Positions 50,373 through 60,507 of a stretch of 64,000 nt of DNA are shown piece after piece (position 1 is the first letter of the stretch; each line of letters begins with the position of its first letter). The translations under genes and the position numbers were made by a program. The DNA comes from Channallabes apus (Eukaryota > Chordata > Actinopteri > Siluriformes > Clariidae). Location of the stretch: contig CM060130.1 of NCBI GenBank assembly GCA_030522415.1, positions 21,784,465 to 21,848,464 on the forward strand, read 5' to 3'. The notes below the pieces were generated by a model. It saw nothing but the letters and a program-made list of their open reading frames with translations. It made no database searches and was not told the origin of the DNA.

Positions 50373-50919
50373 ATCATCGACAGTATTATAGAGGAGAGTC
50401 AGAAAGGGGGCGGAGTTGAGGAGGACCTATTGAGCGTTGAGGATAAAAGCTCCGACTCCTCACTTCCAGATCCTCCAGTAGCCCCGGATCTCCCAGCAGC
50501 TCCAGAGGAACCGGACCCAGGGGCACAGGATGCGGAGGACATGCGGGACACACAGGAAGTGGCTGTGGATGGAGCACAGGCGTCTCAGGACGAAACGTCC
50601 CCTCCCCCTCCTCCTCCGGACATCACGCGTGCCCTCGGACCGTCTCAGTCTCCTGACGATTCAGAAACGCCCAAAACGGCGGATATCTTGGATCAGGTGC
50701 CGCTCGCAGACAAACCGGAGTTGAATAACTCGGGCCCATCGAAGCCTCCCAGGCAGTTCACGGTGGAGCCGGATATCGTCGCCAGCACCAAGAAAGCTCC
50801 TCCCTCGAGACCGCCACCTCCCAGCGGGGCTCCGCCTCCCAGGCCGCCACCCCCGGCTCGGCCCTCTCTCCCCGCCGGTAAGAAGTCTCAGGAAATCATT
50901 CGGCCCACAAGGCTGGAGG
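50373..50919 (+). CDS. wdr44: wdr44 exon 4: proline-rich region
   Basis: This 547-nt exon opens with IIDSIIEESQK, conserved in human WDR44 (IIESIIEESQK), runs through an acidic, proline- and serine-rich low-complexity region, and reaches the conserved FTVEPDIVASTKKAP and a proline block (residues about 200-227) of the type that binds the SH3 domains of GRAF1/2. The acceptor is TTTCTCCAG and the donor GTGAGA, phase 1. It is the most divergent part of the protein. Confidence 0.93.
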
Positions 50920-51122
50920 GTGAGACCGCTTTTATTTATTTATCTTTTACTTTGTTTATTGCGTTTCCAGACTAATGAATAAACAAAAATAATGCATAAA
51001 AAAATAATGTGTATGAGCTAGTCTCACCGATGTATCATGACTACATATTGTGTCAAGATAATTTTTATTAGTTTTAAGTGATTTTATGATGTTAAAAAAA
51101 GAGGTGCGCTGTGATTGGTCAG

Positions 51123-51256
51123 TGTCTGGACAGGGATCGGACGAGCCGTGCGGATTGGTCAGTCCAAACGCCAGCGTCAGAGGACTCGCCAAGGAGCTGC
51201 AGCACTCTCTGGACCTCGCCAGCGCCACCAGCGGGGATAAAGTGGTGACTGCACAG
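51123..51256 (+). CDS. wdr44: wdr44 exon 5
   Basis: The end is firm: SLDLASATSGDKVVTAQ at donor GTGAGC, matching human SLDLASATSGDKIVTAQ. The start is less sure. The acceptor GATTGGTCAG at 51122 gives the needed two-base phase and VSGQGSDEPCG. An alternative AG about 17 codons upstream, in AAAAAAAG, also fits the phase but lacks a pyrimidine tract. Spliced RNA would decide. Confidence 0.85.
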
Positions 51257-51384
51257 GTGAGCAACAACATCATACACGACTTCTACATCATTATTTGACG
51301 TTTTTAAAAGTAAAAAATTAGCCTTTAAAAAAAAATATATATATATATATATTTTTTTGTATGACGTCGCTGTTGTTTGTGTAG

Positions 51385-51477
51385 GAAACTGACGAGCGAG
51401 AGCCCAGTCCGAGCGGAAGTGAAACTCCTGGACCTCAGAGACCGCGCTCTAACTCTGGCAGAGAGCTCACTGATGAG
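51385..51477 (+). CDS. wdr44: wdr44 exon 6
   Basis: This 93-nt in-phase exon encodes ETDEREPSPSGSETPGPQRP and then RSNSGRELTDE (residues 287-317). GPQRPRSNSGRELTDE is identical to human and contains an R-x-x-S-type site (RPRSNS) that could be a basophilic kinase target. The acceptor is TTTGTGTAG and the donor GTAATG. Confidence 0.95.
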
Positions 51478-51573
51478 GTAATGTCCGGTTACACATGTCG
51501 GTGTTTATGTCCGGTTGTGTTAGATTCGAGTCGACTCGTTCACTCACTCGGGGGTGTTTACATGCCCATGCAG

Positions 51574-51710
51574 GAGATCTTGGCGAGCGTGATGATTAAG
51601 AACCTGGACACGGGTGAGGAGATCCCCCTGAACCAGGCCGAGGAGAAGCTCCCTGCTGGAATCAACCCGCTCACGTTGCACATCATGAGGAGGACCAAGG
51701 AGTACATCAC
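51574..51710 (+). CDS. wdr44: wdr44 exon 7
   Basis: Encodes EILASVMIKNLDTGEEIPL through INPLTLHIMRRTKEYI (residues 318-362), almost identical to human and within the Rab11-binding part. The acceptor is CATGCAG and the donor AC|GTACGG, phase 2. The intron that follows is 4.4 kb and contains two separate Tc1/mariner insertions. Confidence 0.96.
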
Positions 51711-51843
51711 GTACGGATACACCCTTACCCATAATGCACCTTGCGTGGTGTTAAATATCAAGCGACACACAGGGTTTTCAGTATCAAATAAGGACCACAA
51801 TTTCCCATAATGCACCACACTACTTTAAGATATTTCTAATATA

Positions 51844-52377
51844 CAGTACCAGTCAAAAGTTTTGACACGCCTTTTAATTCCAAGTTTGTTGTTTGTTCAG
51901 TAATTTATTCTTGACATTCTAGAACAATACTGGGGATATAAAACTGAAAGTACACATTGGGAATTAGCTGATTTAGTAACAACAACAGTCAGTTATTTGA
52001 AGACATGATCAGGTCAGCTGATCTGGAACAGTTCTCTATCGTGTCGAGTGCATTTGCAAAACAAATCAAGCTCCATGATGAAACTGTCTCTCATGAAGTC
52101 CTTCCCTGGAAACCAAGACCAAAACTGATGTTGAACTGAAGTTCATTTATAGTCACCAGTCTCAAAAATCACCAATTAATCAACAGCACCTCGTTTGTCG
52201 CTTTACCAATTAACAAGCAGCAGTTATGAAGCTTTACAGAGCATAAGTAGATTAAGGAGATTATTTAGCTTTTTTTTTTTTTTTTTTTTTTTTTTGACAT
52301 CTTCAGCATTGTTTTATAAAAATCAGTAGAGAACATGGAGTTAGAATTAGGGGTGTCCAAACTTTGGACTGGTACAG
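51844..52377. mobile_element. Tc1/mariner-type MITE in wdr44 intron 7 (534 bp)
   Basis: The left end CAGTACCAGTCAAAAGTTTT and right end AACTTTGGACTGGTACAG form imperfect terminal inverted repeats next to TA. There is no coding capacity. A long poly(T) tract (about 52269-52297) lies inside. The TIR type (CAGTACCAGTCAAAAGT) is common in fish Tc1-like elements. Confidence 0.8.
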
Positions 52378-52980
52378 GTTCTTTTCTGCTAGGAGACACT
52401 AGTAACATTAAAAGTAAACGAGTAAGTAAAATGCTGTATACAGTTATATGGTGTCTGTTATGGCTGGCCGTATAGATATCGTGATAAACTCGGTCTCAAT
52501 ATGTTTTCCTGAGATATTTTTCTTTTCTTTTCTTATGATACACTGCAACACAAATACAAAAGTATTTGGCCAAGCCTGTTATTATTGAATTGAGGTGACC
52601 CCTTCTCCCAGTGCAGGACAATCTTCAGCATGCCAAGACATCTAAGGCATGCTTCTGTGTAACTTTGTGGCAACTGTTTGGGGAAAATCCTTTTTTATTA
52701 CAAACATGAACGCAAGGACTATAAAGACATGGTTTGATAAGACATGGTTTGATACGCTCAGCTTTCCAAAAGGTGTTGGAGTGTTTCTGTGAGAATTGGA
52801 GTGTTTCTGTCATAGCTGTAAAAAGAGGGACAGACTCTATATTGAAGTATACATATTTGGAGACAATGTAAGTGCAGGTTTGACCAAATACTTGTTCTAA
52901 TTTTCTGTTTTTGATGTCCCATAAAAATCTTAAGCAAATTCAGGTTAACAGATCGTGCTTCGTGATGCGTTCATTACATA

Positions 52981-54602
52981 CAGTGGTGTGAAAAACTATT
53001 TGCCCCCCTCCTGATTTCTTATTCTTTTGCATGTTTGTCACACAAAATGTTTCTGATCATCAAACACATTTAACTATTAGTCAAAGATAACACAAGTAAA
53101 CACAAAATGCAGTTTTTAAATGAGGGGTTTTATTATTTAGGGAGAAAAAAAAATCCAAACCTACATGGCCCTGTGTGAAAAAGTAATTGCCCCCTGAACC
53201 TAATAACTGGTTGGGCCACCCTTAGCAGCAATAACTGCAATCAAGCGTTTGCGATAACTTGCAACGAGTCTTTTACAGCGCTCTGGAGGAATTTTGGCCC
53301 ACTCATCTTTGCAGAATTGTTGTAATTCAGCTTTATTTTAGGGTTTTCTAGCATGAACCGCCTTTTTAAGGTCATGCCACAACATTGCAATAGGATTCAG
53401 GTCAGGACTTTGACTAGGCCACTCCAAAGTCTTCATTTTGTTTTTCTTCAGCCATTCAGAGGTGGATTTGCTGGTGTGTTTTGGGTCATTGTCCTGCTGC
53501 AGCACCCAAGATCGCTTCAGCTTGAGTTGACGAACAGATGGCCGGACATTCTCCTTCAGGATTTTTTTGGTAAACAGTAGAATTCATGGTTCCATCTATC
53601 ACAGCAAGCCTTCCAGGTCCTGAAGCAGCAAAACAACCCCAGACCATCACACTACCACCACCATATTTTACTGTTGGTATGATGTTCTTTTTCTGAAATG
53701 CTGTGTTACTTTTACGCCAGATGTAACGGAACACGCACCTTCCAAAAAGTTCAACTTTTGTCTCGTCGGTCCACAAGGTATTTTCCCAAAAGTCTTGGCA
53801 ATCATTGAGATGTTTTTTAGCAAAATTGAGACGAGCCTTAATGTTCTTTTTGCTTAAAAGTGGTTTGCGCCTTGGAAATCTGCCATACAGGCCGTTTTTG
53901 CCCAGTCTCTTTCTTATGGTGGAGTCGTGAACACTGACCTTAATTGAGGCAAGTGAGGCCTGCAGTTCTTTAGATGTTGTCCTGGGGTCTTTTGTGGCCT
54001 CTCGGATGAGTTGTCTCTGCGCTCTTGGGGTAATTTTGGTCGGCCGGCCACTCCTGGGAAGGTTCACCACTGTTCCATGTTTTTGCCATTTGTGGATAAT
54101 GGCTCTCACTGTGGTTCGCTGGAGTCCCGAAGCTTTAGAAATGGCTTTATAACCTTTACCAGACTGATAGATCTCAATTACTTTTGTTCTCATTTGTTCC
54201 TGAATTTCTTTGGATCTTGGCATGATGTCTAGCTTTTGAGGTGCTTTTGGTCTACTTCTCTGTGTCAGGTAGCTCCTATTTAAGTGATTTCTTGATCGAA
54301 ACAGGTGTGGCAGTAATCAGGCCTGGGGGTGACTACAGAAATTGAACTCAGGTGTGATAAACCACAGTTAAGTTATTTTTTAACAAGGGGGGCAATCACT
54401 TTTTCACACAGGGCCATGTAGATTTGGAGTTTTTTTTCTCCCTTTATAATGTAAGCCTTCATTTTAAAACTGCATTTTGTGTTCAATTATGTTATCTTTG
54501 ACTAATAGTTAACGGTTTTTGATGAACAGAAACATTTAAGTGTGACAAACATGCAAAAGAATAAGAAATCAGGAAGGGCGCAAATAGTTTTTCACACCAC
54601 TG
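52981..54602 (-). mobile_element. Tc1-like transposon, nearly complete, in wdr44 intron 7 (1,622 bp)
   Basis: Flanked by TA target sites (52979-52980 and 54603-54604). The ends CAGTGGTGTGAAAAAC and GTTTTTCACACCACTG belong to long inverted repeats of about 220 bp (shared CATGGCCCTGTGTGAAAAAG on both sides). It contains a minus-strand Tc1 transposase with two visible lesions. The element is young enough that both ends and the target duplication are intact. Confidence 0.95.
53225..54223 (-). pseudogene. Tc1-like transposase, frameshifted, with internal stop
   Basis: ATG at 54223 opens MPRSKEIQEQMRTKVIEIY with the paired-like helix-turn-helix region, the GRPTKITPRAQRQL linker and the catalytic core LWTDETKVELFG and GGGSVMVWGC. 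An extra A in a run of seven after GTTTACC (near 53570) shifts the frame after VYQK. In the next frame the sequence continues [15 protein letters not shown] and SQSPDLNPI, giving the second Asp and the Glu region of the DD34E triad. A TAA follows ARKP near 53338. Family length is about 340 aa. The protein is not expected to be active. Confidence 0.9.
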
Positions 54603-54689
54603 TATTGACGTATCGTGGTTTTTATTTTATTATATTATTATATTAAAGCCATAATGTTCATTTTAAAAGTTTGGTACATTATTTATTAG

Positions 54690-55276
54690 AGATGTGGAAA
54701 AGAATCGATTAAGTTGGGCATCGTGATTCTTTCTTGTGGCAATTTATGTTGCGCAACACTGACTCCCAAATCGAAATACTATTATTATTATTATAATTTT
54801 TTCAAATTTATATATACACAGAGTCAGCCAAAGAAACGTATACACACTTTAGGAAAAGGAAAAATAGTATGATGTGTATTATACTAATAGTATGCTAATA
54901 ATATAATATTATTCATATTATATTATCATAACGTATAGCAATAAATTTAGTATTTAATATTTATTCAAGTTTTTCCTTTCCTGAAGTGTGTGTATATTTT
55001 TTGGACTTGCGTTTTGAAGTGATAAATTGTTGCAGTTTCTCTATAGTCCTGCAGGTGGTGCACTCTAAACTAGTCACACATTGCAGGCAACACAGCACCC
55101 AGTGTGTTAAAAGCGAATTATTTGCAATAAAAAAACTAAACAAAAAAAAAAGAATATTGGATTTGCGATATTTTATAAAACCTTGACATTAACAGAATCG
55201 CAATACAGATTGAATCAGCATAGCGGTCTTGTGATAATATCATCGGCTGGTCCCTGATGATTTCCATCCTTAGCAT
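54690..55276 (+). repeat. Dispersed repeat family A (hAT-like) in wdr44 intron 7
   Basis: Contains TCCTGCAGGTGGTGCACTCT and ends TGGTCCCTGATGATTTCCAT near 55265, the family terminus. More diverged than the other copies. An AT-rich unrelated segment (54780-54990) interrupts it. Confidence 0.5.
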
Positions 55277-56109
55277 TAATTACTTCAAATAATCTGCGTC
55301 TAATCCGCTGGTATTGATTGGTATAAGTGCAACATATCCCAGTTTAATATAATATGATTTAATGGTACTGCGTCGTCCAGCTGTAATCCCAGGGACACTA
55401 GATATGACAAAATCACAGAAAAGCTTGTCAAATAGTTACCATGAGAAGGTCACATGACAGCACCGGTTCATTTCGAGCAAATGAGCAAAAGATGATACTA
55501 TCGGGTTTTTTTTTCTTCAGAATTTCCTGTCAGGTTGTAAATCACGTTCCTCCATACCGAATGTGAATCGATTAGAATAAAACTACAGACTTAATACAAG
55601 AGGATGAAGAGCTCCAGTTTTATAGCCGTCTTTAAAAGTCCTCTGAGTAACATCAGTGTGAAAACAAGGCGAGACAGTGAGCGAGCTGTAACCCCCTCCC
55701 CCCCACCCTCACACCTCGTCACGCCTTTAACTTCTGCCACGTAGTTATCTGTCACGCCGTGTCCTGGGGGTCTTTTCTGAAATAAAATGTCTCCGTAATC
55801 ACATTCTCTCCGCGCTCCGATCTGGCCTCGTTTTTACAGCGGAACCGAAGTGACACCACACGGCTTCTTCCCCGGAGCGCCGCCGCCACCGCCGCTGCTT
55901 ATCTCTCCTCATTTTATTTATTTATTTTTTAACCGCACTGAAGGAATTTAAAAGTGCATTGCGTCCAGAAATGGCTAATGATGACTGAAGGCTCGTGTTA
56001 ACACTTGGATTTCTTTTATTTAATTGAATTTTTTTATTGTACTGTGTGGTAGGGAAAGATAAAATTTCACGGTGTGACATGCCGTATCTTTTCTCTTCTC
56101 TGTCCACAG

Positions 56110-56193
56110 GAACGACGCCGCTCAGTCAGACGATGACGAGAAGAGTCAGCCTGCACTGGCCGACACGGACGGAGGGAAACTCAAACAGAAAAC
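56110..56193 (+). CDS. wdr44: wdr44 exon 8
   Basis: This 84-nt exon encodes NDAAQSDDDEKSQPALADTD and then GGKLKQK (residues 363-390), matching human NDAAQSDDEEK and DTDGGRLKQK. The acceptor is TGTCCACAG and the donor AC|GTAAAA; one base in and two bases out fit both neighbours. The next intron carries the second hAT copy. Confidence 0.95.
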
Positions 56194-57115
56194 GTAAAAA
56201 AAAAAAAAATTGGGTTCTTCACCATCTTTTAATTAAACATCTACTGTAGTTCTGTTGTTTAGATTTTTTTTCTTTGCTATTTCATTCCTCATCTCTTCCT
56301 CTGTAGGTTTTTATTTTTTATTATACTTTTTATTAGGGCCCAAGCACTAGGACTCTTGTTCTTCTAAAGATTATTGTAATTTCTTTTTCAACATCCAGGG
56401 GTTTTAAAGTGCTCTACTCAACAGGTTATTTTGGCTCTTTTGCAAAACACACCCAGTTTATGTACTTCTCCTAGGGCAGTGGTTCTCAAACTGTGGGGCG
56501 CGCCCCACTAGTGGGGAATACAGACATGACAGGTGGGGCGCAATGAACGAGAGGAAAAACAGGAAAGTACCTATTCTAATTCATGCTTTTCTTTATTGAT
56601 AATGAAGAGCGTACGCTCAAAACTAAACAATCACACACAAATAAATGGATCATTAATACAAGTAAATTTAAAATAACATCAGTTGTGGGCCGGGAGAAAA
56701 AGTGGAACCATAGGGGAACAATAACGGTTTAACGTCGGACGAACTTGAGCGCTGCTCAAGTTTGCGCAACTCTGACAGAAATAAACCGCGCCGACCATCA
56801 AAATACATTTTACCCCGCTGGGATGCGCACGTACAAACCAGGCATGGCAAGGCGGAAACAATATTAAACAGTCCTGACATTTTAAATGAATTGTTTTTAA
56901 ATAAAACACAGTGAGTCGCGCAGGTTTGTGATTCGAGCGGTGCTGCGCGATCCACCGGGCTGCGCAAATAAACCAGATCATCAGTGCGCTATCCAGATAG
57001 TGGAGCTGCGCTGTATTTGCGCAGATATTTGGTTCAATCGGGTGCCGCGGTTTCGTCCCACTTTTGATGTGTTTGGCTTCACATACACTTCGACAATGGA
57101 AGAAGTGCAGCAGCA

Positions 57116-57322
57116 GTGAGTTTGCTTACATGTGACAAAATCAACAAGGAGGAGATTGTAAAGAAAAAAAGTGCATCGTCTGTGTTGTGGAATTGGTTTG
57201 GGTATAAGAAAAGTGATACGAATGAGATGAACGTTATTTGCAGTTTTAACAAGTGGTGGAAACACATCAAACCTTTTCTATCATCTGAAATCCAAGCATC
57301 CAAACGAATATGGCCAAAGTAA
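57116..57322 (+). pseudogene. BED-finger fragment of a ZBED1-like hAT transposase (copy 2)
   Basis: The frame reads EEIVKKKSASSVLWNWFGYK KSD and then NVIC, typical of the first half of a BED zinc finger. The second half continues in another frame as TSGGNTSNLFYHLKSKHP, so a small deletion broke the finger after the first cysteine. The second metal-binding Cys is not seen. The rest of the transposase is absent. The mirror copy is at 38134-38340 on the minus strand. Confidence 0.75.
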
Positions 57323-57506
57323 AAAAAAAAAATGCGGCAAACCTCAGCAATTCAAAGTTTAAATAAAATTACATAAAAAAATGAAATTATGTAAAACAAT
57401 TTCTTTGTGTTTTCATTTTTACTTATGCATTTTCAGATACAAATTGCTATATTGTGATATATATCGTTATTGAGTTAGAAAATCGCTTCTACCGTGATAG
57501 AAGATT

Positions 57507-57722
57507 TTGGTTATATCACCCACCCCTAATGAAGCCTATCTTGAGCTTGGATTCATGGTGGTGATGGTGGGGGCAGAAGAGAGACCCGTGTGTGTTTTGT
57601 GTCTTAAACTGCTGGCAGCAGACCGCATGAGACCCAACAAATTAGGAAGACACTTCGAGACAACACACTCCAGTCACGTTAATAAACCACTGGACGTCTT
57701 TGAAAGAAAGCTGGCAGGATAA
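57507..57722 (+). pseudogene. ZBED5/SCAND3-like BED-finger fragment (copy 2)
   Basis: NEAYLELGF, then PVCVLCLKLLAADRMRPNKL and RHFETTHSS form a second, different BED finger (C-x2-C, H-x4-H) of the ZBED5/ZMYM6-type hAT transposase family, ending FERKLAG. Beyond the stop, decayed MASFKVAYRIG resembles the next conserved block of that family, shifted in frame. The mirror copy is at 37734-37949. This fragment, next to the element's own terminus, probably comes from the original autonomous transposase. Confidence 0.72.
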
Positions 57723-58539
57723 TCGCATGGTACAGTAACATCTGAATCAGTGGACAGCAAAGCACAAATGGCTTCATTCAAAGTTGCATACAGAATTGGC
57801 CAGTGCAAAAAAAACTACAAACGATTGCTGAGCAGCTAATAAACATGGGGTCAGTTATGCAAAGATAAGTGACAACGTAAGCCTTTTATAACAATTGCAC
57901 GTGTATTTTATCTTTTTTTTAACTTGGTGGTGTTTGATCGTATTGGTTTAGGAATTGATATTTCATTAAACAGTAAACTTGGCCGATTTCATTATTATTT
58001 TGTTGACAAGTGGGGCTTGAAAATTCGCTCACCCCCTTAAGTGGGGAATGACAGAAAAAGTTTGAGAACCACTGTCCTAGGGGATTTATACGATCGCCAA
58101 CAAACCGGGCCTGTGTGATCTCAAAACAGTAAGGATGCAAAATTGCGGAGGGATTTTTGATTTCTCAAACGGGTCAGCCGTGACAACACCTTAAACATAT
58201 GCTGAAGAGCGGTTAATAACTTTATGTGACATTATATTGAGTGACGTGTATATAATAGTGTCATGCTTTTTTCCCCAGCATTTGGGGCTTTTTGGCGGTC
58301 TAAACATAGGATTCTCCCTTTTCTAAAATGATGTCATCATGGTATTGGTATGCCCCCTTTTAATGCATGCGCCAAATGCCCAGAGTGCTTGGCCCCGCTC
58401 ATCGTTTTCTGTTTTCTTATTTATTTGTTTTTGATTTAATATTTTTAGGTCAATGCTTGTTTACATCCTTGTCCTAATTTTCCGATTTACTTTTTCCCCC
58501 TCCTTATTTTCGCCTTCCTCTTCCCCCCCCTTTGTGCAG

Positions 58540-58798
58540 CACCCAGCTGAAGAAGTTCCTGGGGAAGTCGGTGAAGCGGGCGAAGCACCTGGCGGAGGAG
58601 TACGGCGAGCGGGCGGTGAACAAGGTGAAGAGTGTCCGGGACGAGGTGTTCCACTCGGAGCAGGACGAGCCGTCCTCGAGCGACGACGAGGGCATGCCGT
58701 ACACGCGGCCCGTCAAATTCAAGGCGGCGCACGGCTTCAAGGGTCCGTTCGACTTTGACCAAATCCGGGTGGTGCAGGACCTCAGCGGGGAGCACATG
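58540..58798 (+). CDS. wdr44: wdr44 exon 9
   Basis: Encodes QLKKFLGKSVKRAKHLAEEY through SSSDDEGMPYTRPVKFK to DLSGEHM (residues 391-477). The basic, helical LGKSVKRAKHLAEEYGERAV segment and the acidic serine cluster lead into the WD40 domain and are nearly identical to human. The acceptor is CTTTGTGCAG after a long pyrimidine tract and the donor GTGAGG. Confidence 0.97.
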
Positions 58799-58896
58799 GT
58801 GAGGAGGAGGAGGAGGAGGAGTTGGACATGGGGAGGGCTGATCTGTGATAATACTGTACATTGTGTGTGTTATATCGAATGTGTGTGTGTTTTCAG

Positions 58897-59035
58897 GGAG
58901 CAGTCTGGACGATGAAGTTCTCTCACTGCGGCCGGCTCCTGGCTACAGCCGGTCAGGACAATGTGGTTCGAATCTGGGTCCTAAAAAACGCCTACGACTA
59001 CTTCAACAACATGAGGATCAAATACAACACAGAAG
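58897..59035 (+). CDS. wdr44: wdr44 exon 10: first WD40 repeat
   Basis: Encodes GAVWTMKFSHCGRLLATAGQ, DNVVRIW and the loop NAYDYFNNMRIKYNTE (residues 478-523). This is WD repeat 1, with the GH-like start and the RIW end. The acceptor is TGTGTTTTCAG and the donor GTACGA, phase 1. Confidence 0.97.
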
Positions 59036-59137
59036 GTACGAATCTTCATCCTTGATTATTTTACTATAACGGCACCACACAGTGTGTTAAATCCTTATAC
59101 GTACCGTATATAATCGTATTTTGCTCTCGCGCTGTAG

Positions 59138-59202
59138 GTCGTGTTTCGCCTTCGCCGTCTCAAGAGAGCCTGTGCTCGTCCAAGTCTGACACTGATGGAG
59201 GG
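59138..59202 (+). CDS. wdr44: wdr44 exon 11: inter-blade loop
   Basis: This 65-nt exon encodes RVSPSPSQESLCSSKSDTDG plus G, the serine-rich loop inserted between WD repeats 1 and 2, conserved with human RVSPSPSQESLSSSKSDTD. The acceptor is GCGCTGTAG and the donor GTAAGA. Confidence 0.96.
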
Positions 59203-59710
59203 GTAAGACGCACAGGCACACTGCACACACACTCGCACTCAATAATTGCGTAATAAACCCCAGAAATCTTAATTAAATCAGACTTTCATTAAATTGTTAC
59301 ATTTTTCCATAGCTGGGACTTTCTAGAAAATTTTGACTACGGAATGCTGTAAATGTGTACATATAGCATAGATATGCTAATTATGTGTGAAAGTTAGTGC
59401 CCCCTTTTTTAAATTCAGTTTTTCACAGTGTGTGTGTAAAAGCATTTCTTTTTTTTTTTTTTTTATTCATCTGGTTGTAACGTGTCGCAGTATTGGGCAA
59501 ATACAACCTCAGACGAACAGCGACATATAACAATGTCTGTCCTGTAAACCCTAAGGGGTAGAAAATAGAATTGGGATTGGGCTTTAGTCATGTGGATTGG
59601 TATGCTATTGGTAAGGCGTACAAGACTCACTTTGTCAGACTTGGGAACAAATCCGATTTACGAACATGCTCCCATGACGAAACTGGTTCATAAATAGAGG
59701 AGTAATTGTG

Positions 59711-59741
<31 letters not shown>

Positions 59742-59895
59742 GACTGTGATTTAATGAGATTACATTAATAGCTCTGCTTTTTACACAAAAACATGAAATT
59801 TTAAATATTAGATACAAAACTTATAATAAAAGAATTTAAAAAGGGGGCATTCAGTTTTAAACATAAAAATGTAGTTTCTCTTTCCGGTGTGCCAG

Positions 59896-60015
59896 TTGGC
59901 AGGATCAGCAATGGACGACTCGGACCTCGAAGACAGAAACGTTCCCTTCAGACAGCTTCCCTTCTGCAAGTACAAAGGCCACACAGCCGACCTTCTCGAT
60001 CTCTCCTGGTCAAAG
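59896..60015 (+). CDS. wdr44: wdr44 exon 12: start of second WD40 repeat
   Basis: Encodes LAGSAMDDSDLEDRN and then VPFRQLPFCKYKGHTADLLD LSWSK (residues 546-585). PFRQ-PFCKYKGHTADLLDLSWSK is conserved. The first codons differ from human, and the acceptor GTGCCAG before TTG was chosen because it alone keeps phase 0; the downstream TTGGCAG and GGATCAG do not. The donor is GTCAGA. Confidence 0.93.
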
Positions 60016-60113
60016 GTCAGAGGGTTGTTTGTTTATTTATTGTAGGAATAGAAATGGGAATCAGATAACACTCCAGATAACCCATACTGATTGAGGTTTT
60101 TACGTCTTGGTAG

Positions 60114-60236
60114 AACTACTTCCTGTTGTCGTCGTCCATGGATAAGACGGTGCGCTTGTGGCACATATCGAGACGAGAGTGTCTCTGCTGTTTCCAGCAC
60201 ATCGACTTCGTCACAGCCATCGCCTTCCATCCCAGA
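60114..60236 (+). CDS. wdr44: wdr44 exon 13: second and third WD40 repeats
   Basis: Encodes [20 protein letters not shown] and then [20 protein letters not shown] (residues 586-626), with the D-x-x-V-R-L-W signature. Identical to recalled human sequence apart from splice borders. The acceptor is TCTTGGTAG and the donor GTGAGT; the exon is in phase 0 at both ends. Confidence 0.97.
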
Positions 60237-60315
60237 GTGAGTGTTTTATCCGATTCGGACACATGGCAGCATGAGTGAATGAAGGAGTGCTAACGCGTGT
60301 GTGTGTGTCGTGTAG

Positions 60316-60507
60316 GATGACCGGTATTTTCTGAGCGGCTCTCTGGACGGTAAGCTGCGCCTGTGGAACATTCCCGACAAAAAGGTGGCCCTGTGGAACG
60401 AGGTGGACGGCCAGACGCGTCTCATCACCGCAGCCAACTTCTGTCAGAACGGCAAATACGCCGTCATCGGCACTTACGATGGACGCTGCATTTTCTACGA
60501 CACGGAG
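60316..60507 (+). CDS. wdr44: wdr44 exon 14: third and fourth WD40 repeats
   Basis: This 192-nt in-phase exon encodes DDRYFLSGSLDGKLRLWNIP, then VALWNEVDGQTRLITAANF and YAVIGTYDGRCIFYDTE (residues 627-690). Two WD-type strands end in LRLW and CIFY. The acceptor is GTCGTGTAG and the donor GTGTGT runs into a short GT repeat. Confidence 0.97.

Larger units (their letters stand above)
56477..58074 (+). mobile_element. hAT DNA transposon, copy 2, in wdr44 intron 8 (1,598 bp)
   Basis: Terminal inverted repeats CAGTGGTTCTCAAAC and GTTTGAGAACCACTG are flanked by a perfect 8-bp target duplication TCCTAGGG (56469-56476 and 58075-58082), the hAT hallmark. It has the same length as the copy at 37382-38979, in opposite orientation, and I saw no difference in the parts compared by eye. 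It contains two broken BED-finger transposase fragments and no complete transposase, so it is non-autonomous. It lies between wdr44 exons 8 and 9. Confidence 0.93.

Noticed and set aside
58453..58861. Other-frame and antisense open frames over wdr44 exon 9
   Set aside because: Shadows of the conserved coding frame, which is fixed by homology and splice phases.
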